The notes under the pieces are model-generated. The model had not been told where the DNA came from. It searched no databases and saw only the letters and a list, made by a program, of their open reading frames with translations. From Zingiber officinale (Eukaryota > Streptophyta > Magnoliopsida > Zingiberales > Zingiberaceae): a stretch of 64,000 bases of DNA. The stretch lies in NCBI RefSeq assembly GCF_018446385.1, contig NC_056002.1, positions 31,482,636 through 31,546,635 on the forward strand, read 5' to 3'. Both the position numbers and the translations under genes were made by a program. Positions 11,640 to 25,349 of the stretch are shown here, one piece after another. Position 1 is the stretch's first letter; each line of letters starts with the position of its first letter.

Positions 11640-14600
11640 ATGGGGAGCAGAGAGGGCGGGGGCGAGGAGGAGAAGGGAGGGAATGTGGAGGGGTGGCTCT
11701 ACCTCTTCCGCTCCAATAGATTCGGCCTGCACTACCCCCGCAAGCGCTACTTCGTCCTCGACCGCCACCGCAACGCCCTCGATTGCTACCGGGACGTGCC
11801 AGACGACGGGGCCCAGGTAGGGTTTCTCTGCGCTCCTATGCGATCGTAATCACTTCTCGGACGTCGTCGCATCGTGAATAGATTAATGGACGTGGCAGTA
11901 GGAGTTCGGAGAGGGATCGGGGAGGGAAAAGGTAGGATTTTGGATGTCGATGATTAGTAGTGCTTGCGCCGTTTGAAATCTAAATGGATTAGGTACGAGG
12001 AGAAAGGATCGATTTTCTTTTAGGATTGGGATTTTGAGTGCTTAAATACCAGCAAGGTTTTATTTTTTTACATTTTTTTAGAATACTTGCTAAATATAAG
12101 CATGAACTTCAATGTTTTAACGAATCTAGAACAAACATATACTTTCAATTTTGCAATAAATTTAGCATATTGTTAGTTTAAGTATTTGGTTAAAAGTTAA
12201 TATTCTTGTTTACTCTAACAATCAAATAATTTATATCCTAGTATATTAAATGAGTTGAAAGGATGTTATAAAATTGAAAGGATGTGCATGCATTTATTAT
12301 AATCGAAAGTTTTCATGTTAGATTTGTTAAAACATAAAGTTCATGCTAGTTTTTTTTTTTTCTTTTTCTTACTTGAAGAAAACCTCTTTGAGTTCTCCTC
12401 CCAAGAGCTTTTTTATTGTTTGCAAAAAAGAAGAACATGAATAGAATCTTCAAGGTTGCTTTGGGAATAAACGAACTTAGTCACTTGTGAAAAGAATTTC
12501 CTTTTACTATGTTTCTTGAGTTCCATTTAGTATTTGATTTGGCTTTGCATAAATAGACTTCAATAGAGGAATAATATACTCGTCGGCAGCGCCAAATAGT
12601 CTGGTCTAACATGGTTTGATTTTGATGTTGATGTTTTTTTCAGTTCTCCCTAAACCCTAGACCCTAAACCCTAAACCCAAAATAAGATGAAACTTGGATT
12701 CACAAAAAAAAATTTTTGGCAACCAAATTAATACAAATATTAAGTGTGAGGTGAATTGCTATCTGTTGAAGTTCATCTTTTATTGCCCTTTTCAGGTTCC
12801 TGTAAGATCTGCAAATATTGATTCATGTATCCGTGTAAATGACAATGGAAGAGAAAACATCATGGGGAATGTGAGAATATTACAAGAATGTGGAAAAAGA
12901 TTGTGAGATAGATTTAATGTTGTTAATTTTTCTTTGCAATCTTGTAATTCATGTTGTCATACAGGCTTTCTTTCTTTTTACTCTGCACAACACTTCAAAT
13001 GACAGAAAGCTCAAGGTAAAAGTATCATTACAGAATTCATCTTGAATTAAGTTCCTCCAGCACATTTAAAAATATTCAATCTGAGATTCTCTGATCCAGT
13101 TGGGTACTAGAAGTTCTGAAGAAGCAGCTAAGTGGATAAATACATTGATGGAAGCAAAATTCAAGGTCGATAATGGTTCCACAATACTTGACATAGTTTT
13201 ATCAGGATAAAACTAATTGAGAATGTCTATTCCTGTAGGAATGTGCCATGGAGGAACCAAATGTTTCGATTTTCTCAAAAAGAAGATGCGCATCTCTTAG
13301 GTACACTAGTTGTTTCCTGCATATTCTGTTTCTAACCGGTCATTTGGATTTTTCTTTATGCCAAGGCATATAAATACCTTCAACTCATTATAGCAGGTTT
13401 AAAAGTGAACATTTTATTAACCCTAGAATGATTTTAACCGATTGTTAGGAACAGTGCAAAGTGCAAGTGTGTTTGCTTAGAATTCCCATGTTTTGCTTGT
13501 GATATACAATGGCATTTTATTTTGTTTTCATGATTGTATATATATGAATTTTAGATACTAATATTTTGTGGACTTTAGCTTATCTAATTTTAACCAAATT
13601 GATGAATAATGTTGGTAATTAATACCGTCTAAAACTACAATCCATGTATATATAGCCTTTTGACCTAACTAATTATTCAATAAATTACTTACATCCTACA
13701 AGACATGGTCTATTGTGTCTATTATAAATGTCAACAACCTATTCTCTGCAGGAAATGTATATTGTGTCAATCATCTTGAACATAAAAACATCTCAGGTGG
13801 AGTCACAGTCATGTTTAGTATGTTTATTTTAGTTGATGAAAAAAATGGATTACATGAATTTAGATGGCTGATTGATCACCACGATGCATATCCATTGGCT
13901 TATTGCTTCTTAAATTAACATTCTAAAATTGCACTTGACATTTATAATATATGTATTTATTTTCAATTTTGTACTGTTGTAAACATTTAAAACTTTATGC
14001 TAATGCCATACATAATTACTAATTACAATTATTCATATAACTATTAGTTGTTGTGATTTTATATAGCAAGTTGTAACTTTTACAAAATGGATTACAATGT
14101 AGTTGGAAAATTTTCTTAGTTGATATGTGATCCCCTTCTAATACAAGTCAAGATTTAAAATGTCTTTGTGAATGTGGTCCAAGATTCAATCTAAGAACAC
14201 CGAGGGAATATAGGATCATCTTGTAGTTTCATGGAAATCCAGTCCAAGTTGAATCCTACCCGGTATTTAGATCAATAAGGATGATTCTGGGTTGTAGTGC
14301 TGTAAGCTACTGAATCCCTGATCACAATTTTGACAATCATGAATAAATCCATCATCCGTTATCCATAGGCAATCAATCATCAAGCCATCCAATTGATGGT
14401 ACTAATCCAGTATCACCAAATAGATCAAACCATCAGATCAACAAGCATACCTTTCCCTCACTAATCATCTTTTAAACATGAACCTTAGCTAACAGCTATA
14501 GCCTATCTTCTTTTTGTTACCTACCTGAACCAATTTAAGAATAGATACCACTTGAAACCTTACATTAAGCAATTATTTCACCAATATATGATAACAAAAT

Positions 14601-17600
14601 GCTAAGTAAAGTAAGCTAATTATTCAACATAATATATTAATTATTAGCATATTTAATGATTTTTTTAAAAAACAATATCAGTATGCTGAATTATATTGAA
14701 ATTACAGGTTGCGTAGAAGTCTTGCACATTCAGCTGGTGAGCAATTTTTTCTCTTCTTCTCCAGATGATATTAGTAGTGTTGTACTCTTAAATGATTATA
14801 AGCAGATGGTTTCAAGATTAGACTCAGGTTTCGTCGTTAGTCCCATAAATAGCCATTTCTTTGGCTATTCATACTCCTTTTTTTTTTTGACACTTTACTC
14901 TGTGATTGTTTCCAGATTGGGATTTCTTCTCATCATTACAAAGGGATAGGATAATATCTGATGTTATAGAACCTTCTTCATGGACAATATTTGGCTGTGA
15001 CAATGGTAAATATATATTAGATACTTGTGCCATCCACTAAAGCTTCAGATTTAGCTCATAGAGCTTGTGCAGGTCTACGGTTGTTCAAAGAAGGAAGGAA
15101 GGGCAATCGTTATAGCAAGGTAATTACTAGATGACTGAAACAATTTGCACAAAAGATTTCAATGCACTGATTACACTTTTTTTCGCAGCATCATGATGAA
15201 AATTCGGCCATAATGGCAGTAGGTGTAGTTGGAGCAAGTCCTGAAGCCATTTTCCATGAAGTCATTTCTCTTGGTCCATCAAGATTAGAGTAAGAGTAGT
15301 GATTCATTCTTCTCTACATTTTCTTTTTCTGGCACCTATTAATTGAGCAGATGTCATTCATAAGAAAACGTTTACCGTTCTAAACATTTCTGTTAAAGAC
15401 GATCAATTAAAATTGCAAACATAAAGTGAAGTTGCAGTAGGTTTCACAATCATATCCTCTACTTTAGTTGAGTTGTCTGTATGAATTTTCTTGCAGATGG
15501 GACTACTGTTTCAATGAAGCCAGTATAATAGAACATTTAGATGGTCACACGGATATTATCCATGTGAAATTCCGTCATGATTGGTTGCCTAGGTAAGATT
15601 TTTTGGTTAGGCTCACAAAAATAAAGTGCTCTTTCTATTTTGTTTGGCATTGTTTATTTTAGTTCCTATCAGGTCTTGACAGAATGAAATCTACCTTACA
15701 GGGGTATGAAACCAAGGGATGTATTAATAAGGCGTTACTGGAGGAGGGAAGAAGATGGAACGTATGGTAATGCAGAGAACTTGTTTAGTTATATTTTGCC
15801 AATGATCTTCACAATAACTTAACTCTTAGATTGCCTCTTCGGTCCAGTAATCCTCTTCCAGTCTGTTTTCCACCAAAAATGCCAACCTCATAGAGGATGC
15901 AAACGTGCCTATTTTAAAGGTGAGTTCCTTGAATGGAGCCCAAATAACTATTTTTAGAATTTCATTGATAAGTTTTATTATGTTTTAGTTAGGCGAGTGA
16001 GATTGATAATTGCTGTATACTTCCATGCGCAGATGGTGGATATGTTATAACTCCTATAAACCAAGGAAAAGAATCTGTAGTTAAGCACATGCTTGCTATT
16101 GATTGGAAACTATGGATGCCTCGGCTTTTCACCTCTGCCAGAGAACACATTACCATTAGAATGCTAAAGCGAGTTGCAGGTAAGTGGCCCTTTAACATTT
16201 CGCCGACTTCTGTCACTTTGGTTGTCCTATTACCAATAAGTGGCATTGCCAATTTGCAGCACTAAGGGAGATGTTCCGAGCTAAACTAGGAAACTGCCCT
16301 GGTTCAGATGTAAGGTTTTCTCTACGAGAAGAGGCAGGACTAGATCTACAATTGCCAGTTCAGAATGGAATTCAGGAACATACAGAAGATTCTCGGGAGT
16401 CTGATGCAGGAGCCGTGGGCATGAATGGCTCATTCCTTGAAGCCAATGACACTGATGATGAATTTTTTGATTTCCTGGATGAATCAGAATATGAACAACA
16501 GGAAGATATGTGGACTTCATATTCACCCTTTCAGGTTCAATCATATCATTTCCTATTATTTTTAAGATTTCCTCAACTTACGGAACCCTAAAGTTTTTCT
16601 GTTCAAGATTTTCTTTACTTAAGAGAGTAAATTGAGAATGATGGAAAGGATTTGTATTAGCAAATAATTTCACTGTGTTTGTAGTTTCAGGCATGTTAGA
16701 TATTCATCTTAGCATCCTTTGAAATCTCTTTTTTTTGTTTCTATGTGATCAATCTGACCAACGCAGAACCTATATCAGGCGAGGCGGTCTCCTGCTGCTG
16801 CTCTTATGAAAAGATGGCATGGACTTGCAGGTAATTTTAACAAATACTTCTCTTCATTGCTAGCATTAAATAAATTTCTGAGCAAGCTCATGTGCAACTC
16901 CTGTGCTTTTTTAGCCAGTCAGTTTCAACTTGTTGCTTTGCAGTTCAAACAAAAAGTTGCATAGGCGAAGCCTCACTATCTGATGATGCACCCTTCTGTA
17001 GTTACGGTTCCACCCTACTAAAGGACTCAAGCTTTTCACTTGCTTCCACTTGGGCAACAGCAGATCCATCAACATTCTTGATACGGGGTAAAACCTACTT
17101 ACGAGACCGTAAAAAGGTACTAAATCATATATTTCCTTCCTTTCATTTTGCGAAACAAGTCTTGGTGTTCAATCTGAATATTCTGTAAACTTCGATGAAG
17201 CTAAAATAAGAGGCATTACGCCTTCTTGATTATCTAACTAATTCTTGAGAACTCAAGGTGTTCGATCCCAAAATTCTGTAAATTTTGATGAGGCATTACA
17301 CTTTCTTGATTACCTAACTCATTCTTGGGAACCCTCCTCCACCTTCCTCGAATGTTAAATCTAACTCCTCGATCTAGCCTCATTGCCAATCTGTTTTAAT
17401 CGTTTGGTAAACTTTTGTACAGATTGCAGCCAGTGGTACACTAATGGAACTGGTAGCAGCTGACTGGTTAAAATCTGATAAGCGCGAGGATGATCTCAGT
17501 GGTCGCTCAGGGGGTATCGTGCAGGTGAGTCATATATCTCAACATGATCTTGAATCTGAAAACTGCTTTTTAAAATGTGGCACGTTCAGAAGAGTTTCAA

Positions 17601-18507
17601 CAATTACAGAAACATGCGGCACAATTCAGCGATGAGTTTTTCTTCGTCGTTAACTTTCAAGTAAGCATAGTAGCGGTTCATTTCCTCGCCTCCATTTGCA
17701 TCTAGTTTCTCAACCATAACATGTGTTCTCTAAAGCTGCTTTTATCGTAACTCAAAAATAGATGCCAGGTTCCACCACATACAACCTCGCTTTGTACTAT
17801 ATGATGAATATGCCGGTGGATAGCATTCCACTGTTGAAAAGATTTGTTGGAGGAGATGACGCTTATCGAAACTCAAGGTTTAAGCTCATCCCACATATAG
17901 CAGAGGTGTCCTTCATACTAAATCTTCGTTAGTTCCTTAGAAAAACAATGTCGCTTGCTTTCTACAGTCTTTTATTCTCATCCCATTCGGTATGCCTTCA
18001 GGGACCGTGGATAGTTAAGCAAAGTGTCGGTAAGAAAGCATGTCTGGTAGGTCGTGCACTCGATGTGAATTATTTCCATGGAACAAACTACTTGGAGGTA
18101 ATCTCAAACCTATCACTAGCATGTGTAAGATGAATAGGCATATCAATACTTTGATTGTTGTCGTTTGATCCTACTTTGATTTCATTCTGATTCCTCATTT
18201 TGCTCATAAACCATTAGGTTGACATCGACATTGGTTCCTCCATGGTTGCGAAGGGTGTTGCAAGTCTTGTACTTGGATGCTTAACCAACTTGGTAGCAGA
18301 GATGGCAATCCTAATACAGGTAATTTGCACATCCATTATCCTTAAGAAAATCCTTTAGCTTAACACTTTATGTCCAAAATTGAAAACCCCAATAAAACTG
18401 TTACGACACAGGGAAATTCAGATGAGGAGTTACCCGAGTTCCTCCTCGGAACTTACCGATTGAATCATATTGACCCCTCCAAAGCAGTCTCTTTAAGATC
18501 GCGCTAA
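11640..18507 (+). CDS. PH-START-DUF1336 protein, EDR2-like (22 exons, 726 aa)
   Basis: Exons: 11640-11816, 12796-12870, 12965-13015, 13100-13165, 13239-13300, 14708-14736, 14916-15005, 15073-15119, 15189-15289, 15497-15592, 15702-15766, 15848-15919, 16033-16179, 16260-16534, 16767-16830, 16944-17116, 17423-17524, 17610-17660, 17762-17905, 18002-18097, 18218-18319, 18412-18507. All introns are GT-AG and the joined frame is open for 2181 nt, close to the ~720-740 aa usual for the family. Residues ~18-120 form a PH domain (EGWLYLFRSNRFGL, KRYFVL), ~175-400 a START lipid-binding domain (PSSWTIFGC, DGHTDIIHVKF, YWRREEDGTYV), ~425-445 an acidic stretch, and ~505-715 DUF1336 (FLIRGKTYL, DWLKSDKREDDL, GIVQKHAAQ, GDDAYRNSRFKLIP, SVGKKACLVG). 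Arabidopsis EDR2 is a phosphoinositide-binding negative regulator of salicylate-linked defence; the N-terminus here resembles the At2g28320-type relative more. The start at 11640 is chosen because the PH domain begins shortly after it; the frame stays open 37 codons further up to 11529. Confidence 0.93.
12648..12678 (+). repeat. Telomere-like CCCTAAA repeats in intron 1
   Basis: About four CCCTAAA-type units in a row, one altered to CCCTAGA, lie in the first intron of the EDR2-like gene, about 120 bp before exon 2. Short interstitial telomere motifs (telo boxes) are frequent near plant gene starts. Confidence 0.85.
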
Positions 18508-18597
18508 TAAGAGGTAGCAAATCTCTCAATTGAGGTGCAAAGGTATTGGTTGGTAAATCATTTTGATTTTCTTCCTCCATTTTTTTTCAATATAAGT

Positions 18598-18603
18598 AAT
18601 AAA
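18598..18603 (+). promoter_or_regulatory. Candidate polyadenylation signal of the EDR2-like gene
   Basis: AATAAA about 90 bp after the stop codon, preceded by a T-rich run at 18578-18590. Position suits a near-upstream element, but plant signals are loose, so this is tentative. Confidence 0.35.
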
Positions 18604-20065
18604 TCAATATTTGTTATGCTAAAATCACCAAAGGAACTTTAATTAGTGGATATATTATCAAAAGTCTTCTACATGTATAATGATGCATAAACTCATATCA
18701 ATTGAGAAGAAGCACATTGACAAGGCAATATTACTCGTGCAATTTCTTCTATTTACCGAAACCAATTTGATAAGTTTTTGCTCGCTATTGTTGGAGCAAG
18801 TTACCTCAAAAGCTCTAAAGTCTACTTAGTTTTGAATCTTTAAAATTGAAATAGCAATAATTATGTTGATTCCATGTAGAGTTAAATTGATGCAAAACGT
18901 GATGATACTCACGTCAAATGACCCTCATCCTCGGCACCACGGTAAGATGAAGGGAGATAAATCATGTACTTAACAACCCTCTAAGTGAGAGGGTTATTTA
19001 CTGTAGTTGCAATTCAAATCCGTGTCCATTGATGCGAGCATGTAGAGTTAAATGATTTTTATAGTTGCATATTGAGAACAAAATTGTATTCATAGTTCAA
19101 AGTAAACCTTACAATTTGAAATTATTTTTTACATTAATTAATACCTTATGAGATTCATTATTAATTCTTTCTAACAAATACCATCACCTGCTTTTTCACC
19201 TAAATAAATAAATAATATAAAATAAAATAATAATAAAAACGATAGGGCATAAACTAGAATAGAATAGAAAAATTACTTTTAAAAAATAATTATATATACC
19301 GGAAGGAGGAAGGAAAAGGAATTATTACATCTATCACAATGGGAGGAAGAGGAGAGGAGACGGCGAGGGAGGATTGACTATTGAGGATGGGTATTTCTAT
19401 TGTAAGGCGTCGCACTCCGTAGCAAGTTAGAAAGTTCAAGGTAATTCTTAACCCTAACTTTTTTTTTCCTGTTCTGAAAAAAAAAGTCGGCAAGGCACTT
19501 CTAAGTTCTAAGGATTGTTTCCACAGTTAATATTCATAATTTTCAACAAAAAGTTATTTGTATATTGTTTTGTTTTCTACCATATGCTTACGAAATTAAG
19601 AACTATTAATGTGGTAGTTAACTATGAGAGAATTTTTTTTTTTTTACAATAATTATTCATATACAATGCATGGGTAAAAAAATGGATATATGATATGTTG
19701 AAGAAGTCAAGTATTGCATTCCCTATTGCATTTAATGATGTCCTCATTAGTCATTAAATGATCGAGAACAGAGAGTAATGTTATTCTTAGGAGTGTTTTA
19801 TAATAATCTTGGATCAACTATGTATGCTAATTCTGGATCAATTATTCTGATAGAATAAAATAGTTTAAAGATTATAATGCCTGCGTGTGGTAACGTACAA
19901 ATGCAACCAATTCAGTCCTACACTTAACGACCATCGCTGCCTTGGTGTGATTGCATCATTGCTCAGCATAAATCTATTTTTTTATTCATTTTTATATATT
20001 GATGTTTACTTAATTGTGTTTGCTTAGTTACTCACATTTCTATTATGCAATTAAGCAATAAGCAT

Positions 20066-20375
20066 GAGTCATCATGATTTACCTCCCTTCTAAATGCCTT
20101 GGGACGAATGTGGAGGGGCGCCTAGGGTGAATGCATCACCTTTTGCCACAAGAAATGCGATGTACTTGGCTCCACAGACATAGCCGAGTTGGCACTCGGA
20201 TGATAGTTTGTCATAAGAGAACAAGGATTAAATCTTCGAGAGAACAATCCCCTGGAGAATAAAAGCTCTCCCACCTAAAGAGACGTCGCTTGGTTATTGT
20301 GATTTATGTCCCTTCCAAATCCCTTAGGATAGGTATGGAGGGATGCCCGGAGTGAGAGCGTTTGTGATTTATATT
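20066..20375. repeat. Pair of related ~60-bp blocks, about 233 bp apart
   Basis: The block near 20066 (TGATTTACCTCCCTTCTAAA, then GGAGGGGCGCCTAGGGTGA) recurs in altered form near 20299 (TGATTTATGTCCCTTCC, then GGAGGGATGCCCGGAGTGA). They look like two fragments of one dispersed repeat. The family is not identified. Confidence 0.55.
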
Positions 20376-20589
20376 TTTTCCAACGGTTATGGTACCACGA
20401 TTAAGTCCTTCGAGTGGTTAACTACGTATTTAAGATTTGAATTCTAACCATATATTTTTTTTTAATGGGATGATAAATTTAATATATTGGTTATTGGGTC
20501 GTCTATTATGAGTACTTTCAAATTTACTTGATTAGTCGACGGAAAATTTTCTTCGAATCGAACATTTCCAAGATTAGTTGGTCCTAGTA

Positions 20590-20880
20590 AAAAAAACACA
20601 CAGAAATATGATATACAGTGACTGGTAGTACACATACTCCTCTGTCAAGTGATTTAAAAACTAAAATTTTCAAATGGCATTTGTCGGTATGCTTGTTTAT
20701 CGTTCTCACGCGGTGGCCACACTTAACCAAAGATATGATGTGCTGACGGTACACTTACCTCCTTTATCAAGTTGAAAAAACAAAAGGCCCGAACCAAAAT
20801 ATTTACCGGTATGCTTACTTACACCTGAACCAAAAATATGATATACAGTGACCGTAGGTACACTTACCTCTTTATGCATT
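20590..20880. repeat. Degenerate ~105-125-bp tandem repeat, three copies
   Basis: The phrase ATATGAT(A/G)T(A/G)C..GTGAC with TACACTTACCTC and AAGTTG following recurs at about 20606, 20732 and 20836. A related copy lies at about 30852-31010 on the far side of the LINE. The units are diverged, so borders are approximate. Confidence 0.6.
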
Positions 20881-22040
20881 ACGGAAGCAAAGTTAATAAT
20901 GGCAAACTATCGTAATTTGAAAACCTCCGTATTTCAGCAATGGGATATAAAGCAACAACTTTTCAACTCCCTTTGAAGTCGTATGCTATTATTATGGGAC
21001 TCTCAGACCCTCACATTGGAAATTAGGCGGTGGGAAGAGCAGTTCATCCACACCACTATCAAGTGCAAGGCCACATGAACCTCTTATGCGAAGGCATATG
21101 TGGTAAGGACTACATCAAATAGTTGAAACTATGAATTTACCTTGTTTTATAATAGCATATTTCAACTCTCCACTCTCACTTGCTGATAAACAAGGAGGGA
21201 TTGATGCCCCATCATATGCCACCGCTGAGTTCCAAGAATTTACATACATGGCAGGGATAGAAGACCTACACTCCACTAGTTGTCAGTTCATATGGCGGGG
21301 GTGTTGAGGACGAACGATTTCATCTTTTGCCATATATGGACAAATAAACACAGTATGCAAGATGGACCATGCCATGGTTAATAAATTATGGTTGAAATCG
21401 GATAGAAGTAGCTTTGCAGAATTCAGAACTCTTGGGGTTTTCTCTGATCGTGCTTCATGTATCGTCTCTCTTTTGAAACCCAAAAGAGAAATCCAAATCT
21501 TTCAAGTTTTATAACATATGGACGACACGACACATCCTAGTTTCAACCAACTTATGCAAGCTAACTGGGAGCATGCAAACACAAGGATTACAAATGACGC
21601 AACTCGATATAAGCTAAAGTAGAAACTCTCCTTGGTCAAAATGCCCCTACGACAACTTAACCATCAGAATTACCAATACATTCAAGCAAGAGCAAAAATC
21701 ACTGGTACACCTAGAGGAAGTGCAACGGAGAGTCCTAACCCAGGCATGTGTAAATGAGGAATATCAAGAAGCAAGGAAAGCTACTGTTATGTTGGCTCAA
21801 GCCGAATACCTCTTTTATCAACAACGAGCCAAGCATACTTACTTCAAGAAAGTTGACAGGAATACCCCCTTTTTCTACTCCTTAGTGAAGAGAAATAACA
21901 AAAGAAAGAGATTGTAGCTATGGAGAATACTAATAGAGAAACTACCACCAAATCTACGGAAGTGGCACAGGAATTCATGAGATATTTTCAGTCACAACTT
22001 GGGATATAGGTGGATCAAGCTCTACTCCTAATAGATTGTA

Positions 22041-24923
22041 TGTCACGCCCTAGAGGAGTGCCTGTCAGAGGGAATTCCAACAGCACCTCCCTGTACGGGT
22101 GACATTCTGAACCATTTCTACATACAGACACTATACCTCAGCAACAGGCGGTTGGAATATACACTCAACCGCGCAGTTTATATGTAACATACTCGGCTGA
22201 TATAATAAAAACACAATCACGCAGTTATATGTAAATCTAACACCCCACTTGGCTGTACCAAAACCAAACACAGCGGAAATACAATGAACAATACATACAA
22301 ACTAAAAACGAAGACTGCTAGCCGGCTAGGCTTACACCACACAACAAAACAATACTCCAGAAACAAAAACCAGAACACAAGCTAAATACACAAATTCCAT
22401 ATACCAAAATAAAAATAAACAAAAGCGGAGACAGGTCTTCTGATGTGATGTGGGAACCGGCAGGCAGGATACTCCAAGCGACTCCATAAACAACTTGGTA
22501 CTTGAAAAATATAGTGTCCACGGGGGTGAGTTTAATAACTAATCAGATACCTAGTTGACATGTATAGTAAACTATAACAAATAGTAATAACTATGGAGTA
22601 CAGTCTCCTGGACAAAAGCTAGAAATGCACAATAGAAAAAGGCTGAAGAGAACTGTACTCACCAGGGCCTCCTATCAGAATAGTCAGGTCGTCAGACCGA
22701 GAGTATCATAAATCCTGTATGCATGTCAAACAAATGCATCCACCAAAATGCAGCAAATAAAATGTAGCAAACACAAGCAATAAATGCATCAATGCGTATT
22801 ATGTCAATGACATGTCCTGGTCACCCCTGACGTCAGTCAGCCATCTCACACACGATGGTGAGACCGAGTGGGTAGGGCTGTGACAACCGTGCACTCTGCC
22901 GTCACTGCTCCTGATGAGTGATCAAGTGGACGAGATGCTGTCGGAGTACACCTATCCTCCTACCCCAAATCATAAGTGGGGGAGCTCAATGCTCTCATCT
23001 CCCGGTACACGATGACGGGGAGGGATCCCTGACGTGCTACCACGCTGCGTCACACTACCCCTGAGCTGACCAACGGAGCATCGACAGAGCAAAACTGACA
23101 TGCTACCATGCTGCGTCACGCTACCCATGAGCGGACCAGCGGAGCACCAACAGAGATGAAACTGGCGATATGCTCAACAATAATGGAGCAGACTATCGCG
23201 TAGCATGCAATCATATGAATGATGCATGACACTAAGCATGGCAAAATCCTGAACAGCATAGCAATATCCATATATATATAAAAATATGTACCATAGGACA
23301 ATGGACCAAACAAAGGTACACAGATCAGATAAGGTATAAAAACCTAGATCCTGAACATAATAAACACATGGTTATGTCACTACCCCTATAAGCATGTATA
23401 ATCAGGTAAGTACTAACATGAAGTGCATAATAAGTAAACAAAACAAGCATGTAACAGGTATCGGGTAGTGATCAACCGAAGTAAAGACGAACATAATCAT
23501 TACTAAAGGTTATAACCTACTAAACATATCAACATGACATTATCAAAGATAAGTCAAGGTACCCGCCTCCAATCGAAAAGTCCAATCCGATCCAAATCCG
23601 ACGTCGAGATACTCGTCCCGCGTCAAAGTCCTGTAGTACATTGTATCCAAATTTAGCTAATTACTTATAAATAAATTAGCTAAATCAAATCCTCGAGAAG
23701 CTAACATAAATCCAGATCCAATTATAAACTCTAATTGGATCATTTAACTCCTCAATCGATTCTAACTAATCTATTCGAACTAGGACTTGCAATAAGCATA
23801 ATCAATCATAGCAACTTACCCAATTTAGTCCTAATTCAACACATATATCAACTAATCAAATAATCCAAATTCACTATGATCTACAACCAAGACCAATTAC
23901 CTACTCCTTACCTCAATTCACAAGAAGGTTGTTTGCTGCTGGAATTAGAACAAGCAACTTCACAGTCATGCTTGTTGATCCACAACACACAAAAGCCTGC
24001 TGAAATCCTTCCTTCAGTTCATGACCCCTTGATGATACTGGAACAAAGTGAGTTAGACCAAGAACACCACATCAACTATCAAGTACCCGACTCACCAATT
24101 AGGGCAGCACCCTTACCTCTGTGCTCTGAGCCCCAAATCGATGCCGGCAATCTAGGCATGAGGTCCGTCGATGGCACGGCAGCAACTCACGAAGAGGAAG
24201 AGGCTCGGCAGTAAAGAACTAGGGCACGACTTGGAGGGCTTGGGCAGATCTAGGGCAGAGGAACTTGGTCGGCTGCCAGCGCTCGGAAGAGGAGAAGAAG
24301 GGTCGGCGCTAGGGCTCCTGGGGCCGGCGGTGTCTCGGAAGGGTGAGGGAGTTGCAGGTCGGCCGGGCTAGGGCAGAAGAAGCCGCGACGGCGTAGGCTG
24401 TGGTGACGACAGCGGCGCTAGGGCTCGGATGCCGGCGGATCGGGGGTCGGTGTCGCTGGCGGCAGTGGGCGTCGTTGGCGCGGGTAAGAAGAAGGGTTCG
24501 GCTAGGGGAGGAAGACAAAGAAGAAGAAGAAGATCCTCGGCTGGATCGAGAGAGAAAAGGAGAAGGGAAGAGAGATCGGCAGTGGCGAGGAAGAAGAAAC
24601 GAAGAGATTGGCTCGGCTTAAATCACGAGGCCGGCGGCAGTTACAGCGCCGGTTGGGAAGAAACGGCTAGGGCACTCAGGGAAGAAGGAAACAACAGAAA
24701 AGAATAAAGAAAAAAATAAAAGGAAAAGGAAAAATACAAATATGACATTTCAATTCCAGAAAATTGAAATACAAATACACACGGGGTAGCCTAAACAGGT
24801 TTTCTCCTGACCCAATTTTATCCCCGTAAACTCGCCCATAAGGTCTCCGAAAAATTCTAGAAAAATTTCTAAAAATTTCGAAAAATTCCCTTATCATTAC
24901 TCGTCATTTCTCGGTATTTTACA
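22041..24923. mobile_element. Solo LTR (2.9 kb) nested in the LINE
   Basis: It starts TGTCACGCCC and ends TATTTTACA, that is TG...CA termini, and is flanked by the perfect 5-bp duplication TTGTA at 22036-22040 and 24924-24928. The LINE sentence resumes exactly after the duplicate. There are no retroviral domains, primer site or polypurine tract inside, and no second LTR copy, so it is a solo LTR or an LTR-only derivative. The TGTCACG start and large size recall Tekay/Del chromovirus LTRs, which is inference. A TATATATATA tract lies near 23268-23280. A GC-rich zone at 24170-24680 gives long but meaningless reading frames. Confidence 0.85.
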
Positions 24924-25349
24924 TTGTATGTAATTTGCGAGAGTACTCTTAGCTGATCAGCAAGCTCAACTAATTATAACCCCTACTGAAGAGGAAATCA
25001 AGAGAGCCCTATTTAATATAGGAGACCTTTAAGCACCAGGGTCGGATGAGTACAATGTAAAGTTCTACAAGCAGGCATTGGATACAATCAAAGATGATTC
25101 ATCGCAGCTGTTTTGGAATTCTTTGCAAATGGTCAATTACTCAAGTCATGGAATCATACACTTATTGCTTTGGTACCAAAAATATCTCATGCAAGCAAAG
25201 TACAAGATTATAGACTCATCTCCTACTACACAATATTCTATAAGGTCATATCTAAGCTCTTTGCAAGTAAATTGACTGATGTCACAACCACCAACTACAC
25301 CCTACCCAGACATCTTTTGTCAAAGATCGTATCATTACAGATAACATTC

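Larger units (their letters stand above)
18508..20935. other. Intergenic DNA with dispersed repeat fragments
   Basis: No gene is seen. The stretch holds the 3' end of the EDR2-like transcript, AT-rich sequence to about 20040, two related blocks at 20066-20375, a fragment at about 20390-20570 (ending in GGGATGATAAATTTAA and following text) that resembles one at 45600-45740, and a short array at 20590-20880. A 67-codon minus-strand reading frame near 19290-19493 has no recognisable content. Confidence 0.6.

Noticed and set aside
24171..24707. Overlapping GC-rich reading frames on both strands, Arg/Gly/Glu-rich
   Set aside because: They lie inside the solo LTR, overlap each other in several frames, and are compositional, with no domain or splice logic.
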